A stretch of DNA of 64,000 nucleotides, from the NCBI GenBank assembly GCA_004794655.1, contig SMMW01000125.1, positions 1,263,501-1,327,500 on the forward strand. Direction: 5' to 3'. Position 1 is the stretch's first letter. Every line of letters starts with the position of its first letter. Shown here piece by piece: positions 39,446 to 50,602 of the stretch. The stretch comes from Marisa cornuarietis (Eukaryota; Mollusca; Gastropoda; Architaenioglossa; Ampullariidae). The position numbers and the translations under genes are program-made. Under the pieces are notes generated by a model that made no database searches, was not told the DNA's origin, and saw only the letters and a list, made by a program, of their open reading frames with translations.

Positions 39446-39835
39446 TCAGGTCTCTGTTTTGTCCATTTTTAGATTGTCACACTGCCTTTCACCTTTGTAT
39501 GGGCCACACAAATTAAAACATAAATCTGTATTAGTTTTTCTAGTTTTATAACAAATGGTAGTGTTACCACAAGAAAAATATTTAGCTATGGCTCTGCTTT
39601 CTGGGTGAGGCTTAATATTTTTTGAACGACACTCGAAATAAAAATGCTGACCGTTTAGATTATTTATGTTATTTAAGTTATATTCACCTTTAAATTTAAG
39701 CGACATTCTTATTTTGAACGGTTCCCCTGTGGAGGTATACCAATAGGATGAAAATATTGGCCTATACAAAACACACTTTTCTGATAATAAACGAGTAGGA
39801 TATACAGGTTTTTTTATTGCAACTAATGGACACAA
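39446..39835 (-). CDS. Orphan 129-codon Cys-rich ORF
   Basis: A 129-residue minus-strand frame with seven Cys and mixed, non-repetitive composition, e.g. GQHFYFECRSKNIKPHPESR, SCGNTTICYKTR and DLCFNLCGPYKGERQC. I do not recognise a family. It has no signal peptide or membrane segment. An acceptor-like TTTTGTATAG lies inside near residue 24, so it might be a terminal exon starting there. It sits between the dead C1q copy and gene A on the same strand. It may equally be a chance frame; the Cys-rich second half is what argues against that. Confidence 0.3.
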   Translation of the reverse strand: MCPLVAIKKPVYPTRLLSEKCVLYRPIFSSYWYTSTGEPFKIRMSLKFKGEYNLNNINNLNGQHFYFECRSKNIKPHPESRAIAKYFSCGNTTICYKTRKTNTDLCFNLCGPYKGERQCDNLKMDKTET

Positions 39836-40504
39836 TAAACCAACGAGAAGCTTCTCTCAAATAATTTTAGGTAATTATAAGCACAGAGGTCAAAATTATT
39901 TTGTATGATATTTGTTATCGATTTTTATAATAAGTAAAGGCTTATTTTTAAACCAAATAAGTTGATTTTACATTTCTATTCGTTTTTTTAATTTTACCAA
40001 ACTAATAAGCAATGAAAAAAGTCTGATTAAACCTGAAAAAAATCCTACATTAATAAAGTTGCGCATCGTTTGAATATTAAATAGTTTAGAGAATGCCGCA
40101 ACATATGGGCGTCACGTGATATTTTAATGGTCCCTTATGTGCGCACGTTCAGTCACATGTCAGCAGTAAAATAGGCCGCCATTTCTAGACGAGGAGGATC
40201 GATGGTCTACACCTTAACAACTGTACTTGTGAATTTTACTTTCGCAGATGCTATACTTCTTGTAAGTAACTATAGCTTAATCAAATTAAATATCAGACTT
40301 AGCGACTCACTGGAAGTTTTCAGTATCTTTTGATGTTATTTTGGGAAGATGTTTAAGAAAAGAAGACGAAGACTGACTCAAATGATTTTCGACTAAAGTG
40401 AAGATAACATGTTCTAAATTTCTACCACAGTAAGCCTCAAATCGACTAATAAATATGTATGTATAAATAAACAGAGACACACTAGCTGCAGAACATCTTG
40501 GCAG

Positions 40505-40578
40505 GTGGAGCCGCTTGACTCGGGTTGTTACGGAGAGGCAGGAAGGGTCTCTCTCTTTTTCCTGTCTTCTTGGAGGCT
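40505..40578 (-). repeat. Inverted copy of a flank block
   Basis: Reverse complement resembles the CCAGAAGAGAGA...AAGTGGCTCCCC block at 30325-30400 and 51695-51765 (here GGTGGAGCCGCTTGACTC...CTTCTTGG). Confidence 0.5.
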
Positions 40579-40580
40579 AA

Positions 40581-40610
40581 CTAACCTTCTCCTCAACGGG
40601 AGAAGGTTAG
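40581..40610. repeat. Perfect 12-bp hairpin
   Basis: CTAACCTTCTCC, six-base loop TCAACG, GGAGAAGGTTAG. No run of T follows and no neighbouring gene is known, so a terminator role is not claimed. Confidence 0.85.
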
Positions 40611-40808
40611 TGGAATAAATAACTAAAGAAATGAAAACATACTAAGCGATTTTCTTTCCTACCATTGCTGCCTACTTGATCAAACTTGATCGCAAATATC
40701 CATCATCGGTTTGTACACCCACTCGATTGTTACACAATGTTGATAAACTGGCATTCAAAGCACAGCTGCAGTGGGTGCTGCTCCACCCACCAACTGTTGA
40801 TCAACTTG

Positions 40809-40809
<1 letters not shown>

Positions 40810-40840
<31 letters not shown>

Positions 40841-40850
40841 CGCGTGTGTG
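40810..40850. repeat. (GT)n/(GC)n alternating tract
   Basis: Alternating purine-pyrimidine GTGT...GCGCGCGCGCG...TGTG, a sequence type able to adopt Z-DNA. Confidence 0.85.
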
Positions 40851-41085
40851 TAACGTTTCGCGGCTCAAACTCGTTTACTATTTTAAAATTATTATTGATA
40901 TTATTTATTTTATTCAGTGTTCAAAAGCCTGGGTGGAACAGCGGCACGTTCTTGAGTAGCCACGTGACCGTGTGACGCAGACCTGCATATTACATCACAC
41001 CATGACGCAATAAAGAATGCGATACTTCGTAGTTACAAAAGATTAATTTTGGGAGTAAGTCGACATGGTGTGGTGTAGCCGTACC

Positions 41086-41205
41086 CAGCACAGTCTAAAT
41101 CAGGTGAGAATCCACGCCGATTACACCGCTAAGTAAATTAATGTATTTGATCGGCGTGGATTCGACAAAGCGACAGGTGACCCTGATCTTTTGTGCTAGA
41201 CAGTT
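41086..41205. repeat. Inverted repeat with perfect 14-bp core
   Basis: GAATCCACGCCGAT at 41108-41121 pairs exactly with 41150-41163. Outside the core the arms still correspond loosely (CAGGTGA/CTGAT/TGTGCT). Possibly a small palindromic element. Confidence 0.65.
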
Positions 41206-41749
41206 ATATTAGTTATATTACAGGTGAGGGATGTCAAAGTCAAGGCCGTCACGAGACTTTATCTCGAAACAATCTTTGTATAAATTTATGTTTAACTATA
41301 GGTCACAGAACATTTTCCATTTTTGCGCTGACATGGAGAAGGAAAGAACGAAAGCAGTATTTTAACACGTAATGATGTATGTAAGAAATGTTACAACTAA
41401 GTAGCAGACTAGTCCTTAAAGATAGCAAGGATATGTATGTTCCGGAGAAAACAAAAATAGTCCGGAAAGGTCTAGACAAATTGGCCAAGACACAAACAAG
41501 CTTACAGAGACCTCAAGTGAACAAGTTAATGTGTAGGTGGAAACGTGATGGTCAGGTAAAGAAAGAGAAAAGTCAGCAGATTGGCTACAGCACAACAACA
41601 AGCACACATCGATAAGAGACACAAAGGGCGACAAAAAGACAGAGTGCAGTCCCTTTAAGCCAGCAAGACGAGGAGACTTTATGTACAGCAACAGAAGAAA
41701 AATAAAGAAAAAATAATAGCAAAAAGCAAACAAGTCAAACGACGTTTTC

Positions 41750-41755
41750 TTTATT
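41750..41755 (-). promoter_or_regulatory. Poly(A) signal of gene A
   Basis: AATAAA on the minus strand, about 80 nt after the stop codon of the C1q exon; a sensible place for 3' end formation. Confidence 0.55.
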
Positions 41756-41831
41756 CAGCTCCAGAATGAGGACTGCGGAATCTTCTTACATAGTTTTCCT
41801 TTCATGTTAGTATTTGAATAGAACTCGGTGT

Positions 41832-42226
41832 CTAGTAAGACTTTACAAGCCACCCGGAGAAGAAGCTAGACAGTCTTCCATAAAAGTAACACTCGGCGTT
41901 ATTATAGACGTAGACTTCCTGTCCAGCCTGTAGATATTCCATGTAGACAAGCACTGAGCTGGCATCATTCGTCGTTACGACTCTTGATCGCGTTACCATG
42001 GCACCGGAGACATGTAGTTGTAAGTCTACGTCTTGTGCACCCGGCGAGAGGATCTGAACCGTGAAGACGTAGAGGCCTGGGAAAGGCGCCGTGAAGACAC
42101 CTTCGGAAGCGTTGTAGCCTTTACCTGTGTTCTCCAGCACAACATCGAAAACCAACCTCCCGTCACTGATCATGAAGAAAGCTTCGCTAAAAGTGGCCCT
42201 GAAATACACTTGACGTGAAAGAAGAC
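41832..42226 (-). CDS. Gene A terminal exon: C1q domain
   Basis: Acceptor tttcag at 42227-42228; the exon opens LLSRQVYFRATFSEAFF. Family landmarks in order: FDVVLENTGKGYNASEGVFT, APFPGLYVFTVQ, VDLQLHVSGAMVTRS, SSVLVYMEYLQAGQEVYVY and SSFFSGWLVKSY with the stop right after. This is the complete jelly-roll pattern (FD.V..N.G..Y, GVFTAP..G.Y.F, L..G..V.V, FSG.L). Head-domain binding specificity cannot be read. Confidence 0.9.
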
Positions 42227-42872
42227 CTGAAAAAAGATTAAAAAATGCAGTTCTTCTTCTACAAATCAGTCTGTAAATGTCGTTGATATATATATATATA
42301 TAAATAACAATTGTACATAACCTTATTAAACATTACACTGGTGTACAATATGTATGGCTATAAAAAACAATGGTACGCCATGTAAAAGAGGGAGAGAGAG
42401 AGAACTACTGAAATACAGTGTATCAAACAAAAAAGTGCATTTAGCGCATAAAAGATAGATTATCAGACCATTTTTCAATCAAATGTTATATCAATGGCTT
42501 AGACGTTCGATTGAAGTTTATTGCATTCATTGAGGACCTATCAAAATGCTGAAAAAAAAGTTCGACAAAACCGTTATCTAGCTAAGCACACACATGTATC
42601 GACACACCGATAACATCATACATGTGCGTACACACAAATACACATACAGATGTTTATATGAACAGTCAGTCATCCTAAAACTATTTCTTTCTTCTCACCA
42701 ATCTCTTGTTCCAAGGTATCAATCCTCCTCCTGAGAGCGAGCAAAGCATTGTCTGTACATTCTGAGCCTGAAAGACAAAGTTCATGAACTTCTTGTAGTC
42801 TTTTAATTAAATATTTACAAGTTTGTCAAGCTCAAACTAACAATCCACCGCAAATTTACGCGCACGCACGCA

Positions 42873-42924
<52 letters not shown>

Positions 42925-43368
42925 CTACACTGAGAGAGACAGTGCATTTTTAAACCAATCTTTTGTGTAAATGGATTGGCATTTAAAGTTTGCGGACGGT
43001 CGTTTCCAAGGAGAAGTCTTATTGCATTCATTGATGTCTGAGACAAGACCCACAAAAGTTCAACAAACACGTGAAATAGTCAGAAAAAAGGAAACAAACT
43101 TGTATCTATACACGAATAAAATGACTAGTGTGGCCACATAAAATTAGGCATCAGTGTATTTCTGCCAACATCCATTAAGTAAACCCTACACCTAACCTGT
43201 TGCAGTCTTCTTTCCATTCTCGTTTAAAGCAGCTTGTAAAGTTGAGAGGGCACAGTCTGAAAAACCAATGATACATAATTCTTTCATTTTTAAAATGTTT
43301 ACAAGTATCTTTCTCGTGAAGCACACAGTCTCACGCGAACAGTTTCAAACAAATTAAAACAACACGTG

Positions 43369-43455
<87 letters not shown>

Positions 43456-46400
43456 TCAAGTACACATAAACACATTCTCACACTTATACACACACATTGA
43501 CTGGCATTAATCTGTTCATTTGCACATTCACCTGAGAATGTATAAAGAGTTCAGCTTTAAACATGTTAAGTAGCAAAAAATGTATTTTAATTAAAAACGG
43601 ATATTAAAATAAATATACAAATAAAATAATTGGGCAAATGACCAAAATCCGTACAAGAAAACCAAAAAAGCTAATTATAAAAAGCTTTCTGCATAGACCA
43701 GGGTATGATGAGAGGATGATGACACAATTTATGTACATTGCTACAGATGTTGTCTTCTGTGTGAATGTCGATTGTGTGTAATTTGCTTTATGTGTTGGTA
43801 TTTCATGTTTAAAAAAAATAAATAAAGACTGCCGTACAGCTGCTCGCTAAAAGCAAAAAGACATTTTCCTCTCTCCTACTAGTCTTTATTCTAATCACTT
43901 TGAAGTCTCTTTGAAGATCGCCGATTTCAATACGTAGTCCTTACCTACATTCACTGAAGTCTCGGAAAAATGCCACAAAAAGTTAACAACAGCATCATCT
44001 AGTTAAACATAAACATGTATCAATACACGAGTAACATTATTCTGTGCGTTAATAATAATTAGGCATAAATTTGTTTATGTGTACATCCATACACAGAACC
44101 TAAGATCTTACCTGTTTTGTTTGAATAATATTTTCCTTTGAAGGCTTCCGTTATAATCTTCTGACCTCGTAGGTCTTCTGGTAAAGTGGGCATGGTAGTG
44201 CTCACTTCTTCAGAGCCTAGAAAGTTTAGGTTACATTATTTCTTTTACATTTTAAATGTTTACAACATTCTGTCTGTCGGAAAAGTCTCGCACATAGTCT
44301 AACACAAAACGACAAAAACGCACGGACACTGATATCTAAGTCTCCTTGTAACATTTTAATTATTAAAAGTATGTATGTCAGTGTAAAGAGAATTGGATAT
44401 ATAAAAATATATGCAATACAACAGTTGTTTTTTTTAAAACAAATGCATTAAATGTCTAATAGTCAGTTTCTATAAATTTTTATTCTAATGACATGGAAAT
44501 CTCTTTGAAGTTTGTCGATTTCAAATGTGGTCCTTACCTGCATACACTGTGCTCTGGAAAAATACCACAAAAATTTAACAACATAATTTTCAAATTAAAA
44601 ATAACCATGTATCAATATACGAGTAACATTATTCTCTCCATGAAGAAAATTAGGCAAACCCTTGTTTTTGTGTACAGCCATACATAGAAAATAAGATTTT
44701 ACCCGTTTTGCTTGTTTCATTTATTGCTTCAAAGGCTTCGGTTTTATTATTCTGAGCTCCCAAGTCTTCTTGTAAAGTCTGCATGGTAAAGTTGTATTCT
44801 TCAGATCCTAGAAAGTTTAGATTACATTTTTTAATGTTTACAAAGTTTTGTTTGTCAGAAAAACATCCCGCAAATAGTCTGACACAAAATGACAAAACAC
44901 ATAGTTACCATTACACACGCCTGCCCGCTGGTGGAAACAGGGAGATCACACGAAAATCACCCGTTTGAATTCAAAGTATCTCGTTGACTATCATGAAAAG
45001 AAATATCAGTTTTAAATCACAATAAAGAACAACTTTCATCATGCGGAACACATTGATGCGACTCACTTATTTTGTGCTAATATTTAATAATGTACCATGT
45101 GTCGTTGTGCATAAACAAAATAAATCACATTTCACAAAAGCATCCGTCTAATAAGTGTTTTAATGAATATTGGCCTGTACTTCTGTATATTTGTGTCCTG
45201 CTTCCTTAGCATCACTTGCCTGGTTAGCAGCCATTGTCACTGCTTGCTCGTACCAAAAATTTTGCAAAAGTTCGGGGCTCTTTGCCCGCCAACTGGTCGA
45301 CTATTATAAACTTGACACTGCCATGTCATATACCACCGGATTTCAGCAGAAACTAAATTTTTTACGCTCACCAAGGTAATCACGTGGTATTTTGCACGTG
45401 GGTCGAGCTACTTTATTTCAAAGTTGACAAATATTTAGTATCGACTGTTACTGTGTTTTAGAACTGTTACATTTCATTGAAAGATACATCGGCATGTTCA
45501 CCAATCTTCGCTGACTTAATTCAATATATACACATCAACATCCATTAGAAAATTAGTGAACGTGAGCACAAATACCGACCCCACCATCAAAATGCGTTAC
45601 TCGCAACACGGAAAATGACCACCGCACAGCTTCAGATTTTTGTGCCAGGTACCATTTATCTTCACATAATACACATTACTCCCTCAGTCACACAAAACAA
45701 AGATATATCTTGAACAATTGGCAAAAAGTTGCTCTTTATTGTGATTTAAAAGTGAGATTTCTCTTCCTGATAGTCTAAAGAAAATCTTTGAATTTAAAAC
45801 GAGGCATTTTTGTGTAATCGCCCTCTTTCCACCAGCGGTAAGGCGTGTGTACCGGTACTGAAATTAAAACTAAATAAATAATTAACAAAGATTAAAAGAC
45901 AAATTGGCTTCTATCAGTGTTTCAAATTTGAACCAAATCTGTCCAGTAGATTACAAATTTTAGCTGTTTTAAGTTTGTGGCCACTAAAACGTTTCATTTT
46001 TTTCCGCCTTAAACTTTGATGTTTTTGTAATTTTTGAAGCTGCATATGTATCATAAGAGACCTTTCAATTTTGTAGAAAAATAAGGACAGCAGTATATAA
46101 ATGTTGCTTTGAACATTTTTTTAGGCGTATCCAGTTAATTATTTTGTGAAATGGAGAACTTGAAATATGGCGTGTTCTTGCAAAATGACCAAGCACAAAA
46201 CTTTTTTTTTTCAAATTTTGATGTATTTTTTCCAGTATGTCTTTTTGCAAATAAGTTTTACAGTCACTTGAGTAAATATCCAGCGTTGGTAACTTCTCTT
46301 ACAAAGTGTCTGGGGACTTCCAAGATTTCACTATGCTACACGAGAGAGCTTCAAACATGGTCCAAAATAAAGGAGTAAATCTGTGACGCAAGTCACAAAC

Positions 46401-48672
46401 CTCAAATAGCAATGTCTCCAAAACGAATAAAGATACTCATTTTCTGTTTTGTTTTATTTATATTTCCTTGCAATTTCATGTAAACATAGATCATGCTCAT
46501 TTAGCAAAAACGTCGACATGGTAGAGTGTTATTAATTTTAAAGTTCTTCAATATCTATATTGTAGGCCTTTACATTGGTTTGCTTATAAACTAAATGCAA
46601 TAAACATGTATGAAAACACGAGTAACATTATTCTGTGCTTGAAGAAAATTAGACAAACATTTGTTTATGTGTACAGCCATACACAGAACCTAACATCTTA
46701 CCTGTTATGTTTGTCTCCATTTTTGCCTCAAAGTCTTCGGTTTTAGTCTTCTGAGCTCGTAGGTCTTCTTGTAAAGTCGGCATAGTAGAGCTCACTTCTT
46801 CAGAGCCTAGAAAGATGAGATTACATTATTTCTTTTACTTTTTAAATGTTTACAACATTATGTCTGTCAGAAAACCTCGCGCACATAGTAACACAAAATG
46901 AAATAAATGCACGGACACTGGTATCTAAGTTTTCTTGCAAAATTTTAATTATTAAAAGTATGTATGTCGGTTTTTGCAACGGTTGGCATTTGAACTAATT
47001 GCCCTTGCACGTGGTTAATGACATTATCTTTAAATTTCTACAAACCAAATAGGCTGAGTGGTCAATTTGTTTTTAGTTCTAATACACGTTTACGTTTGAA
47101 GTTGGACGATTGTAATAAGTAACAGTTAACTTCATTCATTAAAGCCAAATCAAAAATGTAGACACAAGGGTTACATAGGTAAATTGAAGAATAGTTTGTC
47201 TCCATGTAGTGAGCACTAAAGCTAACCTGTTTTCGTCTTCATTTTTCTTCTTCTCGCTTCTTCTTCCAGGTTCTTAATCATCACCTCAAGATCGTCTAAA
47301 TTATCTTCTAAAGTCGACATGGAAACGTCTGATTCATTCGAGTCTGGAAGGTCAAGGTAACATTTTTTTCTTTTAAGTATTTTTAAGTTTCTCTTTCTGA
47401 CGAGAGTCCCATACAACCACATTTTCATATACTCACACATACACCTATGTACACAAAGACACAATCATCCCCCCCACATACACACACAAACTTACACTCT
47501 TCCTATGAGTCGAACATCAACCTGTTTTGAAAAATCTCCTCTAAACATTTATAATAATAAAATTAAACTTCATTCCAATAATAAGAAGACACAAGCAGAC
47601 ACAAGATAAAAGTAGGACCATTCAGCAGACCGTGTAAAAACAAGACCCAACTAAAAGGCAAGTACAAAACTCTTACAAAGAGGTCATATAGCAAGCTTTA
47701 TTTTAATTTAGTTTTTAATTTCAAAGTTTTTCAATATCTACATTGCAGGCTTTTACAATAGTTTGCTTATAAACTAAATGCGATGGCGAATGGCTGGTGA
47801 CATTACTTTAAACTTTTTAATAAACCTGCTGTAATTTAAGATACAGAGAGAAACACACTCCTACGCAGAAACACACACACACACACACACGTATCAGTCT
47901 ATCAAAAATAATACATTAGTTATATAAAAGTAAGACCAAAGATTTCTACTTCCTACCAATCTTTGTGTGAAGAGCTTGTAAGTTCAAGTTGTACATGTCG
48001 TTACATGCAATGAGACAAAGACATGTTCATGTCTACAGTGAACCATAATACTAACATGTTCCAAACTTCTTACCTGTCATTGCTTCCAAAGATTTAAGAC
48101 GCAACTCGACAAAATGTAAATTGTCTTGATTAGAGGTGGATTCTGGAAGGTGAAAGTCATGTACTTTATATGCTTTAATAACAATCCACTCACTCACTCA
48201 CTCACTCACTCACTCACTCACTCACTCACTCACTCACTCACTCACTCACTCACTCACTCACTCACTCACTCACTCACTCACTCACTCACTCACTCACTCA
48301 CTCACACTTTACCTTCTTCTTATGAGCTGCATATCAATAAAAAGAAGAAAAGCACGCACAAGATGAAAAGTTGGACAACTCAGTAGACAAGCAAGACAAT
48401 GCAGGCCACATTACATTCGCACAGACTCGCATACACATGAGCACAGGTACACATATACATACTTACTAGCAGTCATCATTGCTAATTATGTGTCTATACA
48501 TACAAAGCATCATACATAGAAATAGTCATACATATCACCTACATGCTATGGCGAGTGGTTAATGACTTTAATCTTTAATCTTTTTTCTTGTTTGCTGACC
48601 TGAAAGCTGATGAATATCATCTTGTGAAGCAAAGGCCAATGTCACTATTACTGCCAGTGCGACGATGACCAT
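41832..48672 (-). CDS. Gene A: secreted coiled-coil C1q-domain protein
   Basis: Nine coding exons on the minus strand (48672-48600, 48142-48074, 47343-47227, 46806-46702, 44807-44703, 44216-44112, 43256-43197, 42767-42699, 42226-41832). Lengths 73+69+117+105+105+105+60+69+395 = 1098 nt, an exact 366 codons, and every intron is phase 1. The predicted product (365 aa) has a signal peptide (residues 1 to about 16), a stalk of about 218 residues with heptad segments, and a C-terminal C1q domain of about 130 residues. C1q-domain proteins of molluscs are secreted pattern-recognition lectins that trimerise; here a coiled coil, not collagen, would assemble the trimer. The stop is at 41832-41834. The exon chain is inferred from consensus sites; isoforms may skip exons. 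Confidence 0.7.
42699..42767 (-). CDS. Gene A stalk exon, 69 nt
   Basis: Donor gtgag at 42697-42698, acceptor ttcag at 42768-42769, phase 1-1. It reads SECTDNALLALRRRIDTLEQ then EI and a split Gly: a heptad coiled coil directly before the C1q head, the usual place for a trimerising neck. One Cys could form an interchain bond. Confidence 0.75.
42868..42923. repeat. (CA)n microsatellite
   Basis: CA run about 100 bp upstream (sense) of exon 42699-42767. Confidence 0.95.
42945..43035 (-). pseudogene. Relic of second-type stalk exon
   Basis: AATGAATGCA at the acceptor side has lost the final G of its AG; the blocks CGACCGTC and AAGATTG plus a donor remnant are recognisable. The frame is open only in pieces. 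Confidence 0.4.
43197..43256 (-). CDS. Gene A stalk exon, 60 nt
   Basis: Donor gttagg at 43195-43196, acceptor ttcag at 43257-43258, phase 1-1. It reads CALSTLQAALNENGKKTAT and a split Gly. The shortest exon of the family; it keeps the STL..AL core. Confidence 0.7.
43371..43452. repeat. (CA)n microsatellite
   Basis: Pure CA run upstream (sense) of exon 43197-43256. Confidence 0.95.
43881..43953 (-). pseudogene. Relic of second-type stalk exon
   Basis: After AATGTAG it reads KDYVLKSAI and then needs a one-base shift to continue as LQRDFKVIRIKT. It aligns with the exon part of 37986-38050 (KDYTLKSTV). Dead by frameshift. Confidence 0.5.
44112..44216 (-). CDS. Gene A stalk exon, 105 nt, copy 3
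   Basis: Donor gtaag at 44110-44111, acceptor ctag at 44217-44218, phase 1-1. It reads SEEVSTTMPTLPEDLRGQKI then ITEAFKGKYYSNKT and a split Gly. Third of three 105-nt copies in transcript order, and the most diverged at its end. Confidence 0.7.
44475..44543 (-). pseudogene. Relic of second-type stalk exon
   Basis: Same block order as 43881-43953 (GTAAGGACCACATT, ATCGACAAACTTCAAAGAGA), but with an early in-frame stop. Confidence 0.45.
44703..44807 (-). CDS. Gene A stalk exon, 105 nt, copy 2
   Basis: Donor gtaaa at 44701-44702, acceptor ctag at 44808-44809, phase 1-1. It reads SEEYNFTMQTLQEDLGAQNN then KTEAFEAINETSKT and a split Gly. Two N-glycosylation-type sites (NFT, NET). Confidence 0.7.
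44906..45857. mobile_element. MITE-like element with about 125-bp inverted repeats
   Basis: Left arm from about 44914 (CACACGCCTGCCCGCTGGTG...) and right arm to 45853 are inverted copies over about 125 bp at roughly 80% identity, sharing CCGCTGGTGGAAA and TTTTAAATCACAATAAAGA. Total about 0.95 kb in a gene A intron. No transposase and no certain target-site duplication. Confidence 0.7.
46702..46806 (-). CDS. Gene A stalk exon, 105 nt, copy 1
   Basis: Donor gtaag at 46700-46701, acceptor ctag at 46807-46808, phase 1-1. It reads SEEVSSTMPTLQEDLRAQKT then KTEDFEAKMETNIT and a split Gly. Flanking introns match those of the other two 105-nt copies, so the whole unit was duplicated. Confidence 0.7.
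47227..47343 (-). CDS. Gene A stalk exon, 117 nt, strong coiled coil
   Basis: Donor gttag at 47225-47226, acceptor ccag at 47344-47345, phase 1-1. It reads SNESDVSMSTLEDNLDDLEV then MIKNLEEEARRRKMKTKT and a split Gly. Clear Leu/Ile/Met heptads with charged flanks; the most convincing coiled coil in gene A. Confidence 0.75.
47950..48010 (-). pseudogene. Relic of second-type stalk exon
   Basis: The donor end is intact (AAGATTG then gtagg) and the body reads MYNLNLQALHTKI, but the acceptor AG is changed to AT (TTGCATG). Loss of the splice site explains its exclusion. Confidence 0.45.
48074..48142 (-). CDS. Gene A first stalk exon, 69 nt
   Basis: Donor gtaag at 48072-48073, acceptor ccag at 48143-48144, phase 1-1. 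It reads STSNQDNLHFVELRLKSLEA then MT and a split Gly. It follows the signal exon directly. Confidence 0.7.
48187..48304. repeat. (CACT)n microsatellite, about 29 units
   Basis: Pure tetranucleotide run about 45 bp upstream (sense) of exon 48074-48142, where other exons of the family have (CA)n. Confidence 0.95.
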
Positions 48673-48680
48673 TGTGGACT
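48600..48680 (-). CDS. Gene A signal-peptide exon
   Basis: Acceptor ttcag at 48681-48682, short leader, ATG at 48672-48670 in a CCACAATGG context. It encodes MVIVALAVIVTLAFASQDDI then HQLS and one base of the next codon; donor gtcag at 48598-48599. Hydrophobic core then AFAS, a good signal-peptidase site. Same size and phase as the gene B exon at 26617-26697. Confidence 0.75.
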
Positions 48681-49719
48681 CTGAAATGTAAAATTGTGAG
48701 GAGTTAGAAACTTGCAAACAGTCGTCGATTTAGGTTTCCACATCATGAGTTTCTTAGACAGTCCAGTAAGCGATCTGGCCCAGGGACCTGTACTAAGCAC
48801 ATAGACATCAGTAGTCACAATATTCATAAATTACAAGATTTTCTGACCTTTGTGTGTGAATGTGAAGTCTGTGTAACAGAGCTTGACCAATGTTTGTTTT
48901 TAAAAAACTTTATTTTCACTATTGTTCGGGTAGCATACTCCTTAACTTGTTTGGAAAATAAGCTTGGACACATGTTTCATGTTATCTGTTTGAAAACAAT
49001 ATTTACTTTTAATAAAAAGGTCGGCAAAGAATCAAAGTAAGATCAGCTGTTAAGCTTTAAGACAAGCTAACTGACTGGTTGTTAGTGAATTTGAAAAGTA
49101 GGAGGACTTTCCTCGACGGTGATTTGGCATAGTGGGGGGAATGAGAATTCTGGGGATATGATAAGACGTGGATGAAAGGAAGTCAGGATAAATAGATAAT
49201 ATTATCAACGACAGTTACAAGAAGGCAATATCTGTTGGTCTAAACAATAAATTTGTCTAAGCACAAGGTTTGGAGACAAATCATACACGTGTCAGTGTAA
49301 AGCTCACAACTCACTGTGGATACTGGACACACGAAAAGTTGAAGTCTCTGTAGTGAAGGCGATAAGTGTGTCGGCTAGAATTGCTATGGAGGTCGTTCAT
49401 ATTCTTGGTTTGTAATTTTTTTTTTAAAACAGATGTAACTTAACTCACTATTATTTGCCAGTAAATTTGCAATAAAAAAGAATAAATTTTGTGGAGCCGA
49501 CAGTCTAATTAGGTACGACTGTTGAAATGATGGATTTTACTTGTCTTTCAATAATTTTATTGCTGGAACCGTGTGGTCAGTACTAGAATTACACAATAAA
49601 TTAATCAATTATTTGTCTACGAATACAGCCATTGCGAAAGATAAAGTGAAAAACCACTAAGGAGGTCCGTTATAAGTGCTGAAAACAAATATGCACTAGA
49701 TATGTTCTTAATTACATCG

Positions 49720-49723
<4 letters not shown>

Positions 49724-49797
<74 letters not shown>
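49724..49797. repeat. (CA)n microsatellite
   Basis: Pure CA run in the gene A flank. Confidence 0.95.
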
Positions 49798-49799
<2 letters not shown>

Positions 49800-49988
49800 C
49801 ATGAGCAGATCAGCATGCATGTGGTGCACACGGTTTTCAAAACGGTGTGCATGTACGTTCGCTGTATGACCAGAAGTCAGAAAACTGGTTTGTGAAACAA
49901 AGCTGGCGAACGGATTGGGCAAACGAGTTTCGAAAAACAAGTTTGCGAAATCGTTTGTGGTTTGTCGTGTTTCTGCACTTTCAGTAAT

Positions 49989-50196
49989 TGAGAGAGAGAG
50001 AGAGTGTGTGTGTGTGCGTGTGAGTGTGAGTGTGTGTGTGAGTGTGAGTGAATGTAAGTGTGTGAGTGTGTGTGTGAGTGTGTGTGTGTGTGTGTGAGTG
50101 TGTGTGTGAGTGTGTGTGTGAGTGTGTGTGAGTGTGTGTGAGTTTGAGTGTGTGTGAGAGTGTGTGTGTGTGTGTGCGTGTGAGAGAGAGAGAGAG
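49989..50196. repeat. Complex (GT)n/(GAGT)n repeat bounded by (GA)n
   Basis: About 200 bp of GTGT, GAGTGT and GCGTGT variants, with GAGAGAGAGA at each end. The Ser/His/Thr-rich reading frames here are repeat by-products. Confidence 0.9.
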
Positions 50197-50602
50197 ATTG
50201 ACAAAAGCCTTGCTAACCAAACTTTTCGGTACGAGAGAACACTGGGCGTGACTAGTAGTTACTAGATGTTTCCTAGTTTCCCTTGGGAACTGCACATAAG
50301 CCCCAAGAGACAGAACAAAAGAGTGAAAGAAGAGTCCAGTACTGTGTGAACACCGATTATGTGTGCAGGTAATTAAATTTGAGAGGGACTACTAGTAAAT
50401 ATCAATAAACTAATTAGTGAAGACATGTTGGCAGACTAAATCAATGATGTAAAGTGTGGTCGCGAATGTACTAAAGTAATAAAAATAGTGAACTTAAATA
50501 TTATTTAGATTGTATTATTGCCCTTTTATTTAAGTAATATGTCAATCGTTGAAACTCAAAAAGGTTCAACTGTGAATGTATATTGATAAGAGGAAATACT
50601 AT

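Noticed and set aside
40581..40610. Bacterial-type terminator
   Set aside because: The stem is perfect, but no T-run follows and the window is eukaryotic.
49617..50295. Long Thr/His/Ser/Leu-rich reading frames over the CA and GT tracts (also at 23587-23811 and 25982-26251)
   Set aside because: Dinucleotide repeats lack stop codons in several frames. No motif, no conservation. Only the short exon parts of these frames are real.
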